DNA of 64,000 bases, taken from assembly GCA_009746045.1 (NCBI GenBank), contig RPFO01000022.1, forward strand, positions 4,094,622 through 4,158,621. Direction: 5' to 3'. Each line of letters begins with the position of its first letter. Positions within the stretch are counted from its first letter, which is position 1. This document shows positions 13,501 to 23,600 of this stretch, piece by piece. This stretch comes from Mesostigma viride (taxonomy: Eukaryota; Streptophyta; Mesostigmatophyceae; Mesostigmatales; Mesostigmataceae). The notes beneath the pieces are model-generated. The model searched no databases and was not told the origin of the DNA. It saw only the letters and a list, made by a program, of their open reading frames with translations. Both the position numbers and the translations under genes were made by a program.

Positions 13501-16500
13501 ATAGCATTCTGAAATAAGGAATGAATAATGATCTCGGGGGATAAGGAATGAGCCATGATCATAGCATTCTGAAATAAGGAATGAATAATGATCTCGGGGG
13601 ATAAGGAATGAGCCATGATCATAGCATTCCGAAATAAGGAATGAATAATGATCTCGGGGGATAGGGAATGAATCATGATCATAGCATTCCGAAATAAGGA
13701 ATGAATGATGATCTCGGGGGATAAGGAATGAGCCATGATCATAGCATTCCGAAATAAGGAATGAATAATGATCTCGGGGGATAAGGAATGAGCCATGATC
13801 ATAGCATTCCGAAATAAGGAATGAATAATGATCTCGGGGGATAGGGAATGAATCATGATCATAGCATTCCGAAATAAGGAATGAATAATGATCTCGGGGG
13901 ATAAGGAATGAGCCATGATCATAGCATTCCGAAATAAGGAATGAATAATGATCTCGGGGGATAAGGAATGAGCCATGATCATAGCATTCCGAAATAAGGA
14001 ATGAATAATGATCTCGGGGGATAAGGAATGAGCCATGATCATAGCATTCCGAAATAAGGAATGAATAATGATCTCGGGGGATAGGGAATGAATCATGATC
14101 ATAGCATTCCGAAATAAGGAATGAATAATGATCTCGGGGATAGGGAATGAGCCATGATCATAGCATTCCGAAATAAGGAATGAATAATGATCTCGGGGGA
14201 TAAGGAATGAGCCATGATCATAGCATTCCGAAATAAGGAATGAATGAAGATCTCGGGGGATAAGGAATGAGCCATGATCATAGCATTCCGAAATAAGGAA
14301 TGAATAATGATCTCGGGGGATAAGGAATGAATCATGATCATAGCATTCCGAAATAAGGAATGAATAATGATCTCGGGGGATAAGGAATGAGCCATGATCA
14401 TAGCATTCTGAAATAAGGAATGAATGAAGATCTCGGGGGATAAGGAATGAGCCATGATCATAGCATTCTGAAATAAGGAATGAATAATGATCTCGGGGGA
14501 TAAGGAATGAGCCATGATCATAGCATTCCGAAATAAGGAATGAATGATGATCTCGGGGGATAAGGAATGAGCCATGATCATAGCATTCTGAAATAAGGAA
14601 TGAATGATGATCTCGGGGGATAAGGAATGAGCCATGATCATAGCATTCTGAAATAAGGAATGAATGATGATCTCGGGGGATAAGGAATGAGCCATGATCA
14701 TAGCATTCCGAAATAAGGAATGAATAATGATCTCGGGGGATAAGGAATGAGCCATGATCATAGCATTCCGAAATAAGGAATGAATCATGATCTCGGGGGA
14801 TAAGGAATGAGCCATGATCATAGCATTCTGAAATAAGGAATGAATAATGATCTTGGGGGATAAGGAATGAATCATGATCATAGCATTCTGAAATAAGGAA
14901 TGAATCATGATCTCGGGGGATAAGGAATGAATCATGATCATAGCATTCCGAAATAAGGAATGAATAATGATCTCGGGGGATAAGGAATGAGCCATGATCA
15001 TAGCATTCCGAAATAAGGAATGAATAATGATCTCGGGGGATGAGGAATGAGCCATGATCATAGCATTCCGAAATAAGGAATGAATAATGATCTCGGGGGA
15101 TAAGGAGGGAATAATGATCATAGCATTCTGAAATAAGGAATGAATAATGATCTCGGGGGATAAGGAATGAATCATGATCATAGCATTCTGAAATAAGGAA
15201 TGAATAATGATCTCGGGGGATAAGGAATGAGCCATGATCATAGCATTCTGAAATAAGGAATGAATAATGATCTCGGGGGATAAGGGATGAGCCATGATCA
15301 TAGCATTCCGAAATAAGGAATGAATGATGATCTCGGGGGATAAGGAATGAGCCATGATCATAGCATTCCGAAATAAGGAATGAATAATGATCTCGGGGGA
15401 TAAGGGATGAGCCATGATCATAGCATTCCGAAATAAGGAATGAATGATGATCTCGGGGGATGAGGAATGAGCCATGATCATAGCATTCCGAAATAAGGAA
15501 TGAATGATGATCTCGGGGGATAAGGAGGGAATAATGATCATAGCATTCTGAAATAAGGAATGAATAATGATCTCGGGGGATAAGGAATGAGCCATGATCA
15601 TAGCATTCTGAAATAAGGAATGAATAATGATCTCGGGGGATAAGGAATGAATCATGATCATAGCATTCTGAAATAAGGAATGAATAATGATCTCGGGGGA
15701 TAAGGAATGAGCCATGATCATAGCATTCCGAAATAAGGAATGAATGATGATCTCGGGGGATAAGGAATGAATCATGATCATAGCATTCTGAAATAAGGAA
15801 TGAATAATGATCTCGGGGGATAGGGAATGAATCATGATCATAGCATTCCGAAATAAGGAATGAATAATGATCTCGGGGGATAAGGAATGAGCCATGATCA
15901 TAGCATTCTGAAATAAGGAATGAATGATGATCTCGGGGGATAAGGAATGAGCCATGATCATAGCATTCTGAAATAAGGAATGAATAATGATCTCGGGGGA
16001 TAGGGAATGAGCCATGATCATAGCATTCCGAAATAAGGAATGAATGATGATCTCGGGGGATAAGGAATGAATCATGATCATAGCATTCTGAAATAAGGAA
16101 TGAATAATGATCTCGGGGGATAAGGAATGAGCCATGATCATAGCATTCTGAAATAAGGAATGAATGATGATCTCGGGGGATAAGGAATGAATCATGATCA
16201 TAGCATTCCGAAATAAGGAATGAATAATGATCTCGGGGGATAAGGGATGAGCCATGATCATAGCATTCCGAAATAAGGAATGAATAATGATCTCGGGGGA
16301 TAAGGAGGGAATAATGATCATAGCATTCTGAAATAAGGAATGAGCCATGATCTCGGGGGATAAGGGATGAGCCATGATCATAGCATTCTGAAATAAGGAA
16401 TGAATAATGATCTCGGGGGATAAGGAATGAGCCATGATCATAGCATTCCGAAATAAGGAATGAATAATGATCTCGGGGGATAAGGGATGAGCCATGATCA

Positions 16501-19500
16501 TACAGGCTGGTTAGGCTATAGTGACCCTTATAGTGTCAGCAAGCGCTTCCGGAAAATTGAGAGCGAATCTGGAGAAGCTGAAAGTACATTTGCCTGGCAG
16601 TTTTTCATGACGGATGCGACTGCGAGTCGAGCGGTCGAAAATTATTTGATCTACTGTCGGTTACAGAAGTACTTTCTGAACCAGACAGATATCTCCCAGT
16701 TTGTATCGCCTTTTTACCGTACAAGCCATCGGTTTCCTCGACCGCTCGACTCGCAGTCGCATCCGTCATGAAAAACTGCCAGGCAAATGTACTTTCAGCT
16801 TCTCCAGATTCGCTCTCAATTTTCCGGAAGGTCAAGTTATGTCCAGGGTATGGTTAGTGGCAGTATCTTGCAGCCATATCTGTACTATGGGAATAACTCC
16901 CAGATTCATGGGAATCTTGCCTGTGCCCCGCAGGAACTTATTTTTTACTTCTTATTTCTGATTTGATGAATATTTTTGCAATTTTTTTTTTACCTGCCAC
17001 ACTATTGGCTGGAGCTGTGGCTTGTCTCCATGTTAACTTAACCAGGGGAAACACAATATGCTTGTTTAGCCGTAAGTTTGGTCAGCAAAAGTGGCATTTT
17101 CTCAACATAGATGTTTTAAAAATATTTTTTCACGAATTTTGAGCTATTTTGCACTATTTTTGGAAAAGTGTGTAAAAAGTTAAGGGCACCTTACACAATT
17201 TCGACTCTTTTGGCCTAACCAGCCTGTAGCATTCTGAAATAAGGAATGAATAATGATCTCGGGGGATAAGGAATGAGCCATGATCATAGCATTCTGAAAT
17301 AAGGAATGAATAATGATCTCGGGGGATAGGGAATGAATCATGATCATAGCATTCCGAAATAAGGAATGAATGATGATCTCGGGGGATAAGGGATGAATCA
17401 TGATCATAGCATTCTGAAATAAGGAATGAATAATGATCTCGGGGGATAGGGAATGAATCATGATCATAGCATTCCGAAATAAGGAATGAATAATGATCTC
17501 GGGGGATAAGGAATGAGCCATGATCATAGCATTCTGAAATAAGGAATGAATAATGATCTCGGGGGATAAGGAATGAGCCATGATCATAGCATTCTGAAAT
17601 AAGGAATGAATGATGATCTCGGGGGATAAGGGATGAGCCATGATCATAGCATTCTGAAATAAGGAATGAATAATGATCTCGGGGGATAAGGAATGAGCCA
17701 TGATCATAGCATTCCGAAATAAGGAATGAATAATGATCTCGGGGGATAGGGAATGAATCATGATCATAGCATTCCGAAATAAGGAATGAATGATGATCTC
17801 GGGGGATAAGGAATGAGCCATGATCATAGCATTCCGAAATAAGGAATGAATAATGATCTCGGGGGATAAGGAATGAGCCATGATCATAGCATTCCGAAAT
17901 AAGGAATGAATAATGATCTCGGGGGATAGGGAATGAATCATGATCATAGCATTCCGAAATAAGGAATGAATAATGATCTCGGGGGATAAGGAATGAGCCA
18001 TGATCATAGCATTCCGAAATAAGGAATGAATAATGATCTCGGGGGATAAGGAATGAGCCATGATCATAGCATTCCGAAATAAGGAATGAATAATGATCTC
18101 GGGGGATAAGGAATGAGCCATGATCATAGCATTCCGAAATAAGGAATGAATAATGATCTCGGGGGATAGGGAATGAATCATGATCATAGCATTCCGAAAT
18201 AAGGAATGAATAATGATCTCGGGGGATAGGGAATGAGCCATGATCATAGCATTCCGAAATAAGGAATGAATAATGATCTCGGGGATAAGGAATGAGCCAT
18301 GATCATAGCATTCCGAAATAAGGAATGAATGAAGATCTCGGGGGATAAGGAATGAGCCATGATCATAGCATTCCGAAATAAGGAATGAATAATGATCTCG
18401 GGGGATAAGGAATGAATCATGATCATAGCATTCCGAAATAAGGAATGAATAATGATCTCGGGGGATAAGGAATGAGCCATGATCATAGCATTCTGAAATA
18501 AGGAATGAATGAAGATCTCGGGGGATAAGGAATGAGCCATGATCATAGCATTCTGAAATAAGGAATGAATAATGATCTCGGGGGATAAGGAATGAGCCAT
18601 GATCATAGCATTCCGAAATAAGGAATGAATAATGATCTCGGGGGATAAGGAATGAGCCATGATCATAGCATTCCGAAATAAGGAATGAATAATGATCTCG
18701 GGGGATAAGGAATGAATCATGATCATAGCATTCCGAAATAAGGAATGAATAATGATCTCGGGGGATAAGGAATGAGCCATGATCATAGCATTCTGAAATA
18801 AGGAATGAATGATGATCTCGGGGGATAAGGGATGAGCCATGATCATAGCATTCCGAAATAAGGAATGAATAATGATCTCGGGGGATAAGGAATGAGCCAT
18901 GATCATAGCATTCCGAAATAAGGAATGAATAATGATCTCGGGGGATAAGGAATGAGCCATGATCATAGCATTCCGAAATAAGGAATGAATAATGATCTCG
19001 GGGGATAAGGAATGAATCATGATCATAGCATTCTGAAATAAGGAATGAATAATGATCTCGGGGGATAGGGAATGAATCATGATCATAGCATTCCGAAATA
19101 AGGAATGAATAATGATCTCGGGGGATAAGGAATGAGCCATGATCATAGCATTCTGAAATAAGGAATGAATAATGATCTCGGGGGATAAGGAATGAGCCAT
19201 GATCATAGCATTCTGAAATAAGGAATGAATGATGATCTCGGGGGATAAGGGATGAGCCATGATCATAGCATTCCGAAATAAGGAATGAATAATGATCTCG
19301 GGGGATAAGGAATGAGCCATGATCATAGCATTCTGAAATAAGGAATGAATAATGATCTCGGGGGATAGGGAATGAGCCATGATCATAGCATTCCGAAATA
19401 AGGAATGAATAATGATCTCGGGGGATAAGGAATGAATCATGATCATAGCATTCCGAAATAAGGAATGAATAATGATCTCGGGGGATAAGGAATGAGCCAT

Positions 19501-22500
19501 GATCATAGCATTCCGAAATAAGGAATGAATGATGATCTCGGGGGATAAGGAATGAGCCATGATCATAGCATTCTGAAATAAGGAATGAATAATGATCTCG
19601 GGGGATAAGGAATGAGCCATGATCATAGCATTCTGAAATAAGGAATGAATAATGATCTCGGGGGATAAGGAATGAATCATGATCATAGCATTCTGAAATA
19701 AGGAATGAATAATGATCTCGGGGGATAAGGAATGAATCATGATCATAGCATTCCGAAATAAGGAATGAATAATGATCTCGGGGGATAAGGAATGAGCCAT
19801 GATCATAGCATTCCCATCAACGTTTACAAATTTTAGTACCAATTGTGACGAGACTTGATCTCTTGTGCTATAATTGCCCGGTATGCTTTTTATTCGTGTA
19901 AGCATCTCTGTCCAATTGGCGACATGCTTTTGTCCTTGCTTATTTTTCTTCTATTTACGATGAGCCCATGCTGTGTGCCCCCCTCTCCTTCCCCCCCCCC
20001 CCTTCCTCCCGCCACCGCCACCACCACCACCACCACCACCACCACCACCACCACCACCACCACCACCACCACCACCACCACCACCACCACCACCACCACC
20101 ACCACCACCACCACCACCACCACCACCACCACCACCACCACCACCACCACCACCAGCAGAACCCGTACGTGGCCCAGCTGGTTCGGCACGCGGTGGACGA
20201 GAGCCTGGGCAGTTTCCGCAAGTCGGTGCACGACGAGATCCAGAACCTCCACCTGGAGCTGTTGCGCCAGTTCCACATCCAACAGGTGCTGCTAGTAATG
20301 GATGAATGGCATTATTTGCAGTACTATATCTACATAGGCCATGTCTGTGTAATGAACTACACAGGTACATACTATTTACGGCACCAGACGCCGGACCTGC
20401 ACCTAGAGCTGATTGCGCACGGGACAGATCCAGCCGGTAGTCTAGAGGGCCCCAAGGTGATTGGGTTTTGCGTGTAGAGTGCTGCGTGCGCTGTAGTGTG
20501 CTGCGTGCACCGTAGTGTGCAGCGTGCACCGTAGTGTGCGGCGTGCACTGTAGTGTGCGGCCTGCACTGTAGTATCTACTGCGCGCACAAATATTTTGCC
20601 GGTTGGTATATCGGGATCCTGCCTGCCTCAAGCTGTTGCGCTCAGGAAAATGCCTCAAGCTGTTGCGCTCAGGAAAATGCCTCAAGCTGTTGCGCTCAGG
20701 AAAATGCCTCAAGCTGTTGCGCTCAGGAAAATGCCTCAAGCTGTTGCGCTCAGGAAAATGCCTCAAGCTGTTGCGCTCAGGAAAATGCCTCAAGCTGTTG
20801 CGCTCAGGAAAATGCCTCAAGCTGTCGCGCTCAGGAAAATGCCTCAAGCTGTTGCGCTCAGGAAAATGCCTCAAGCTGTTGCGCTCAGGAAATGGCTCAA
20901 GCTGTTGCGCTCAGGAAAATGCCTCAAGCTGTTGCGCTCAGGAAAATGCCTCAAGCTGTTGCGCTCAGGAAAATGCCTCAAGCTGTTGCGCTCAGGAAAA
21001 TGCCTCAAGCTGTTGCGCTCAGGAAAATGCCTCAAGCTGTTGCGCTCAGGAAAATGCCTCAAGCTGTTGCGCTCAGGAAAATGCCTCAAGCTGTTGCGCT
21101 CAGGAAAATGCCTCAAGCTGTTGCGCTCAGGAAAATGCCTCAAGCTGTCGCGCTCAGGAAAATGCCTCAAGCTGTTGCGCTCAGGAAAATGCCTCAAGCT
21201 GTTGCGCTCAGGAAAATGCCTCAAGCTGTTGCGCTCAGTAAAATGGCTCAAGCTGTTGCGCTCAGGAAAATGCCTCAAGCTGTTGCGCTCAGGAAAATGC
21301 CTCAAGCTGTTGCGCTCAGGAAAATGCCTCAAGCTGTTGCGCTCAGGAAAATGCCTCAAGCTGTTGCGCTCAGGAAAATGCCTCAAGCTGTTGCGCTCAG
21401 GAAAATGCCTCAAGCTGTTGCGCTCAGGAAAATGGCTCAAGCTGTTGCGCTCAGGAAAATGCCTCAAGCTGTTGCGCTCAGGAAAATGGCTCAAGCTGTC
21501 GCGCTCAGGAAAATGCCTCAAGCTGTTGCGCTCAGGAAAATGCCTCAAGCTGTTGCGCTCAGGAAAATGCCTCAAGCTGTTGCGCTCAGGAAAATGCCTC
21601 AAGCTGTTGCGCTCAGGAAAATGCCTCAAGCTGTCGCGCTCAGGAAAATGCCTCAAGCTGTTGCGCTCGGGAAAATGCCTCAAGCTGTTGTGCTCAGGAA
21701 AATGCCTCAAGCTGTTGTGCTCAGGAAAATGCCTCAAGCTGTTGCGCTCAGGAAAATGCCTCAAGCTGTTGTGCTCAGGAAAATGCCTCAAGCTGTTGCG
21801 CTCAGGAAAATGCCTCAAGCTGTTGCGCTCAGGAAAATGCCTCAAGCTGTTGCGCTCAGGAAAATGCCTCAAGCTGTTGCGCTCAGGAAAATGCCTCAAG
21901 CTGTTGCGCTCAGGAAAATGCCTCAAGCTGTCGCGCTCAGGAAAATGCCTCAAGCTGTTGCGCTCAGGAAAATGCCTCAAGCTGTTGCGCTCAGGAAAAT
22001 GCCTCAAGCTGTTGCGCTCGGGAAAATGCCTCAAGCTGTTGTGCTCAGGAAAATGCCTCAAGCTGTTGTGCTCAGGAAAATGCCTCAAGCTGTTGCGCTC
22101 AGGAAAATGCCTCAAGCTGTTGCGCTCAGGAAAATGCCTCAAGCTGTTGCGCTCAGGAAAATGCCTCAAGCTGTCGCGCTCAGGAAAATGCCTCAAGCTG
22201 TCGCGCTCAGGAAAATGCCTCAAGCTGTTGCGCTCAGGAAAATGCCTCAAGCTGTTGCGCTCAGTAAAATGCCTCAAGCTGTTGCGCTCACGAAACTGGA
22301 TCCAACCATCGAGCAGCGGTTGGATCTGCAAAGCATGTAATGGTTGCCACATCTACCTTGTTACTAGCGCCCGGGGGACGCCAGTATTTTTTTTCTAGGG
22401 TATGTATTTGCGACTCTTCATGTCCTACCGTGGGGAATCTCTTAGCTCTCGTCCGCTGTTTGCCACATGGATCTGTAACATGACTCGCGGGAGATGTTGA

Positions 22501-22695
22501 CTCGAAAGGAAGCACTTTGATGTTGCTTGGGTCCTGGATGCTGTGTTCTGCTTTTCGGTTACCCCCCCGCCCCTCCCCCCGTTGCAGACCGATATCGCGG
22601 CGATGGTCGAGGGCGTGATGGCCAAGCAGAATCAGCTGTTGGAAGAGATCGATGCCCTTCGCCGCGAGAACCAGCAGCTGAAGTATATGTACTGA
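1340..22695 (+). CDS. NEDD1: NEDD1-like WD40 protein, 3' part of gene (6 exons, 5' incomplete)
   Basis: Exons read as 1340-1561, 3978-4304, 5068-5271, 5690-6142, 20160-20285 and 22588-22695. All five introns are phase 0 with GT-AG borders, giving 479 residues in the window. Exon 1 encodes a WD40 stretch (blade ends such as LLFLDL and VILFDIRKG). Exon 2 ends in DLSVFSPVQE, like the Ser/Pro-rich linker of NEDD1. Exons 3-4 encode a long Ala/Pro/Ser-rich disordered region. Exons 5-6 encode the conserved C-terminal helix (VRHAVDESLGSF, LHLELLRQFHIQQ) and a closing coiled coil (LLEEIDALRRENQQLKYMY, then TGA). In animals and plants NEDD1 is the adaptor that recruits the gamma-tubulin ring complex to centrosomes and spindle microtubules; the propeller binds the organising centre and the C-terminal helix binds the complex. 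Splice phases and domain order make this a strong call. The odd feature is intron 4, about 14 kb, filled with a 60-bp satellite and nested transposons. Confidence 0.85.
1540..1935 (+). repeat. Donor-derived tandem repeat, about 78 bp, at the start of intron 1
   Basis: The exon 1 end and donor (gaccgtgtttgcagggcgg then gtgagtcat) reappear about five times downstream as gacc.c.tttgcggggtagtgagtc, beginning near 1600, 1679, 1757, 1836 and 1912. Most copies keep GTGAGT. Between them lies a conserved spacer with cagtaccccggctggagtg. The copies therefore present several donor-like sites in series. Confidence 0.85.
2395..2740. repeat. About 37-bp minisatellite in NEDD1-like intron 1
   Basis: Around nine variable units share cagttgaaccggagcagggcag followed by taatggggtagtg or ttgtggggtggt. 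Units vary in length and sequence. Open frames on the minus strand across it are a by-product of the repeat. Confidence 0.8.
3055..3280. repeat. 19-bp minisatellite
   Basis: About a dozen copies of catgtgactacaactcatc with few changes. The array resumes at 3682-3705 after a LINE insertion, so the LINE landed inside an existing array. Confidence 0.9.
3281..3681 (+). mobile_element. 5'-truncated LINE 3' end inserted in the 19-bp array
   Basis: The insert is flanked by the 8-bp direct repeat atgtgact (3273-3280 and 3682-3689). It encodes a LINE ORF2 C-terminal scrap (QIWSDMQDKQRWADVFKDYD), related to the QVIEDN-type ends seen at 52-60 kb. It finishes with the family 3' end (gtgctccgtg, ccccaacgggg, cacgagact) and an (AATT)n tail at 3669-3683. 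Length about 400 bp, so it is a dead-on-arrival copy. Confidence 0.85.
3700..3975. repeat. 9-bp pyrimidine-rich minisatellite ending at a 3' splice site
   Basis: About 30 copies of tgccctcct with two or three substitutions. It ends in cctccag, which is the acceptor of NEDD1-like exon 2, so it occupies the polypyrimidine-tract position. Reading frames of poly-LLA, poly-PSL or poly-GQG type are artefacts of the 9-bp period. Confidence 0.95.
3978..4304 (+). CDS. NEDD1: NEDD1-like exon 2 (end of propeller, Ser/Pro linker)
   Basis: 109 codons, phase 0 on both sides, donor gtgggt. The first residues (PVTSLHFQHIP) continue the last WD40 strand. The exon then turns polar and ends in DLSVFSPVQE. Confidence 0.8.
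4305..4565. repeat. G-rich low complexity directly after the exon 2 donor
   Basis: Runs of gtggtggtgg pass into almost pure G (about 4333-4383), then gggggcgggg tracts at 4503-4563. The plus strand could form G-quadruplexes in the pre-mRNA next to the 5' splice site. Confidence 0.85.
5068..5271 (+). CDS. NEDD1: NEDD1-like exon 3
   Basis: 68 codons from the acceptor gtccag to the donor gtatgg, phase 0. It encodes a disordered Gly/Ala/Pro stretch and ends in a short helix (RRLEHQLDEVAK). Confidence 0.75.
5690..6142 (+). CDS. NEDD1: NEDD1-like exon 4 (Ala/Pro/Ser-rich)
   Basis: 151 codons from the acceptor ccaccag to the donor gtgagt, phase 0. Composition is Ala/Pro/Ser/Gly-rich with a small in-frame repeat (GTNTG three times, 15-bp unit near 5946-5990). 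No globular domain is visible. Confidence 0.75.
6134..6375 (+). repeat. Donor-derived tandem repeat at the start of intron 4
   Basis: The exon 4 border (cgcagaac then gtgagtaaggctgt) recurs near 6180, 6206, 6247 and 6342 as tcagcggaacgtgagtaagg, tcagcagaacgagagtgagg and tcagcagaccgtgagtaggg (twice). Spacing is irregular. At least three copies keep an intact GTGAGT. Confidence 0.85.
6652..10550. repeat. 60-bp satellite, array segment 1 (about 65 units)
   Basis: Near-perfect 60-bp units built from two related halves, each containing ataaggaatga (atctcggggg half and atcatagcattc half). Variation is confined to a few sites: tcc or tct before gaaata, gagccat or gaatcat, aatgatct or gatgatct, and occasional ataggg or gatgagg. 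Because 60 is a multiple of three and no minus-frame stop occurs, the minus strand shows a spurious frame of more than 1300 codons with unit MIMAHSLSPEIIIHSLFRNA. It lies inside intron 4 of the NEDD1-like gene. Confidence 0.98.
10551..12683. mobile_element. Non-autonomous element with split direct repeats (DIRS/PAT-like), inserted in the satellite
   Basis: Layout A1 - unique - B1 - A2 - B2. A1 is about 10551-11013 and A2 about 12084-12546 (around 463 bp, identical by eye). B1 is 11962-12083 and B2 is 12565-12686 (122 bp, identical by eye). B1 runs directly into A2 through aat. Removing the insert restores the satellite in phase (ggaatgaat then gatgatctcg), with only a possible aat at the border. 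Split direct repeats of this order are known from PAT, Ngaro and kangaroo-type tyrosine-recombinase retrotransposons. The roughly 950-bp unique part has no recognisable protein, so it would depend on enzymes encoded elsewhere. Near identity of the repeats suggests recent activity. An alternative is a tandem duplication with one internal loss. Confidence 0.7.
11563..11638 (+). other. tRNA-like segment with a B-box
   Basis: The sequence ggttcaaaccc at 11616-11626 matches the RNA polymerase III B-box consensus. A weak A-box-like tggccttgtcg lies about 40 bp upstream, and cctgc/gcagg could pair around an anticodon-like loop. The T-arm and acceptor stems do not pair well, so this is not a functional tRNA. 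It may be a tRNA-derived promoter relic inside the element. Confidence 0.25.
12687..16500. repeat. 60-bp satellite, array segment 2 (about 64 units)
   Basis: Same unit and phase as segment 1. One unit near 14137 has a single G fewer (atctcgggga), which breaks the minus-strand frame. Characteristic variant blocks (atcttg, gatgagg, aggaggg) occur in the same order as in segment 1 at a spacing equal to 53 units once the insert is removed, showing long-range duplication inside the array. Confidence 0.98.
16503..17226. mobile_element. TA-flanked terminal-inverted-repeat transposon (Tc1/mariner-like MITE) in the satellite
   Basis: Ends are CAGGCTGGTTAGGC (16503-16516) and its exact complement (17213-17226). 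They are flanked by the dinucleotide TA at 16501-16502 and 17227-17228. Removing the insert plus one TA gives a standard satellite unit (gatcatagcattc). The 724-bp body encodes no recognisable transposase. It contains a perfect 93-bp inverted repeat. TA duplication fits Tc1/mariner-type or other TA-targeting families. Confidence 0.88.
16546..16830. repeat. Perfect 93-bp inverted repeat with 99-bp loop
   Basis: Arms at 16546-16638 and 16738-16830 are exact complements by eye, from cttccggaaaattgag to gagcggtcga. The same peptide-like frame therefore appears on both strands. Transcription of the host intron would give a long RNA hairpin. Confidence 0.92.
17229..19813. repeat. 60-bp satellite, array segment 3 (about 43 units)
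   Basis: Same unit and phase as segment 2. It contains a second unit lacking one G (near 18279), followed by the same run of gaagatct variants as after 14137. This shows that a block of at least ten units was copied over a distance of 57 units. The array stops at 19813 with gcattc. Confidence 0.98.
20005..20158. repeat. (CCA)n trinucleotide repeat forming a 3' splice site
   Basis: About 45 uninterrupted CCA triplets end in accagcag, which is the acceptor of NEDD1-like exon 5. Poly-His, poly-Pro, poly-Thr, poly-Val, poly-Trp and poly-Gly frames here are artefacts. It could read into exon 5 in frame if the intron were retained. Confidence 0.95.
20160..20285 (+). CDS. NEDD1: NEDD1-like exon 5 (C-terminal gamma-tubulin-complex-binding helix)
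   Basis: 42 codons, phase 0, donor gtgctg. Encodes NPYVAQLVRHAVDESLGSF and LHLELLRQFHIQQ, the most conserved part of the family's C-terminal domain. Confidence 0.85.
20464..20580. repeat. About 19-bp imperfect repeat
   Basis: Five or six copies of gtgtgcggcgtgcactgta with changes, early in intron 5. Confidence 0.7.
20624..22296. repeat. 27-bp minisatellite, about 62 units, in intron 5
   Basis: Unit tgcctcaagctgttgcgctc plus aggaaaa, with rare variants (gtcgcgctc, gttgtgctc, aatggctc, cagtaaa). A short block with two gttgtgctc units preceded by gctcggg occurs twice (near 21660-21730 and 22015-22080), a sign of segmental duplication in the array. The period is nine codons, so frames stay open in several registers without being genes. 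Confidence 0.97.
22588..22695 (+). CDS. NEDD1: NEDD1-like exon 6 (terminal coiled coil and stop)
   Basis: 36 codons including TGA, phase 0, acceptor gttgcag after a C-rich tract. Encodes a short leucine-rich coiled coil ending NQQLKYMY, like the end of NEDD1. Confidence 0.85.
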   Translation, partial: TDIAAMVEGVMAKQNQLLEEIDALRRENQQLKYMY

Positions 22696-23460
22696 CGCCA
22701 TCGAGAGGCTGAACCTAGGAACAAATAGAGGTTCCTGGCCTGCCAAGCGGTAGTTACTGCCGAAATCGCCTGGGCAGCATGGTTTGGGTTGGGCGATGGC
22801 CACCAAATAGTCTGCGTGAGAATGGTTGTCTCGTTGATTACTATCGCATACCGGTTGTCTCAACGGTTACCCAGCATAAGCCATGAGGCACGGTTTCGCG
22901 TGGCTCCTTACCATGCGCTGGAGATATGATGGCATGTTGGAGCTGCTCTGGAGATATGGTGGTATGTTGAGGGCATACAGCGATTTGAACCGATGGGCGG
23001 TCAGGCAGTGCGCCATCGTGCCTGGGAGGCTATCATGCGGTCTAACGCGTGTCAGATGCATGTCAGAAAGGGTGTCAGAAATCTCTACCAAAAAAATGCC
23101 TTGGTTTCTACGTTATTATTTTGAAAGATTAATGACGGGTGACGTTCGGACCACCATTCTTTAGAATTAAATTTCTTGGTATTGTGGGGGTTGCTGTTGT
23201 AACGTGTGTTAATTGGTCTTGCCATGGACTCGTTCTAAGCGACCTATTTGCTTATAGGACCCTGCAATCACAGATTCAAATCAGGTCTGATGGGGTGGCT
23301 GCCACATTTCTGTCCATGCTAGCTGAATGCAGCTCGCACACCCTCGATCCCGAGCCCTACAGGCAGCCCTCAAGAGCTAGCGCTCCAGCCCTCCCCTGTA
23401 CATGTAAACATCTGCACCGGTCTTCCAACCAACATGCAGCTTGTGCCTACCTGATATTCT
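22696..23460. other. 3' flank of the NEDD1-like gene
   Basis: No gene seen. A TGTAA that could serve as an algal poly(A) signal occurs about 500 bp after the stop, but this is too common to rely on. Confidence 0.3.
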
Positions 23461-23600
23461 AATTAATTTTGATTAAACTAGTGCTCCCGTTGGGGAGTCA
23501 CGGAGCATTAACCCCGATATGGGTGGATGGATGGGTACACGCATGCAGTCCTACCGGTCTAATCACCTACAAAAACAATCAGCTACTCTATATCTATTGT
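23461..23600 (-). mobile_element. LINE 3' end (untranslated part and tail)
   Basis: Contains the family 3' end read on the minus strand: (AATT)-type tail, then gtgctcccgttggggagtc, acggagcattaaccccgat, the ggatggatgg block and cctaccggtctaat. The same block occurs at 52729-52800, 55687-55770 and 58770-58840. Confidence 0.8.

Noticed and set aside
6652-19813. CRISPR-like array
   Set aside because: Units are contiguous with no unique spacers, and the surroundings are eukaryotic spliced genes.
20553-22398. About 600-codon frames in several registers over the 27-bp array
   Set aside because: The 27-bp period keeps several frames open on both strands. There is no start context or domain, and it lies between two NEDD1-like exons.
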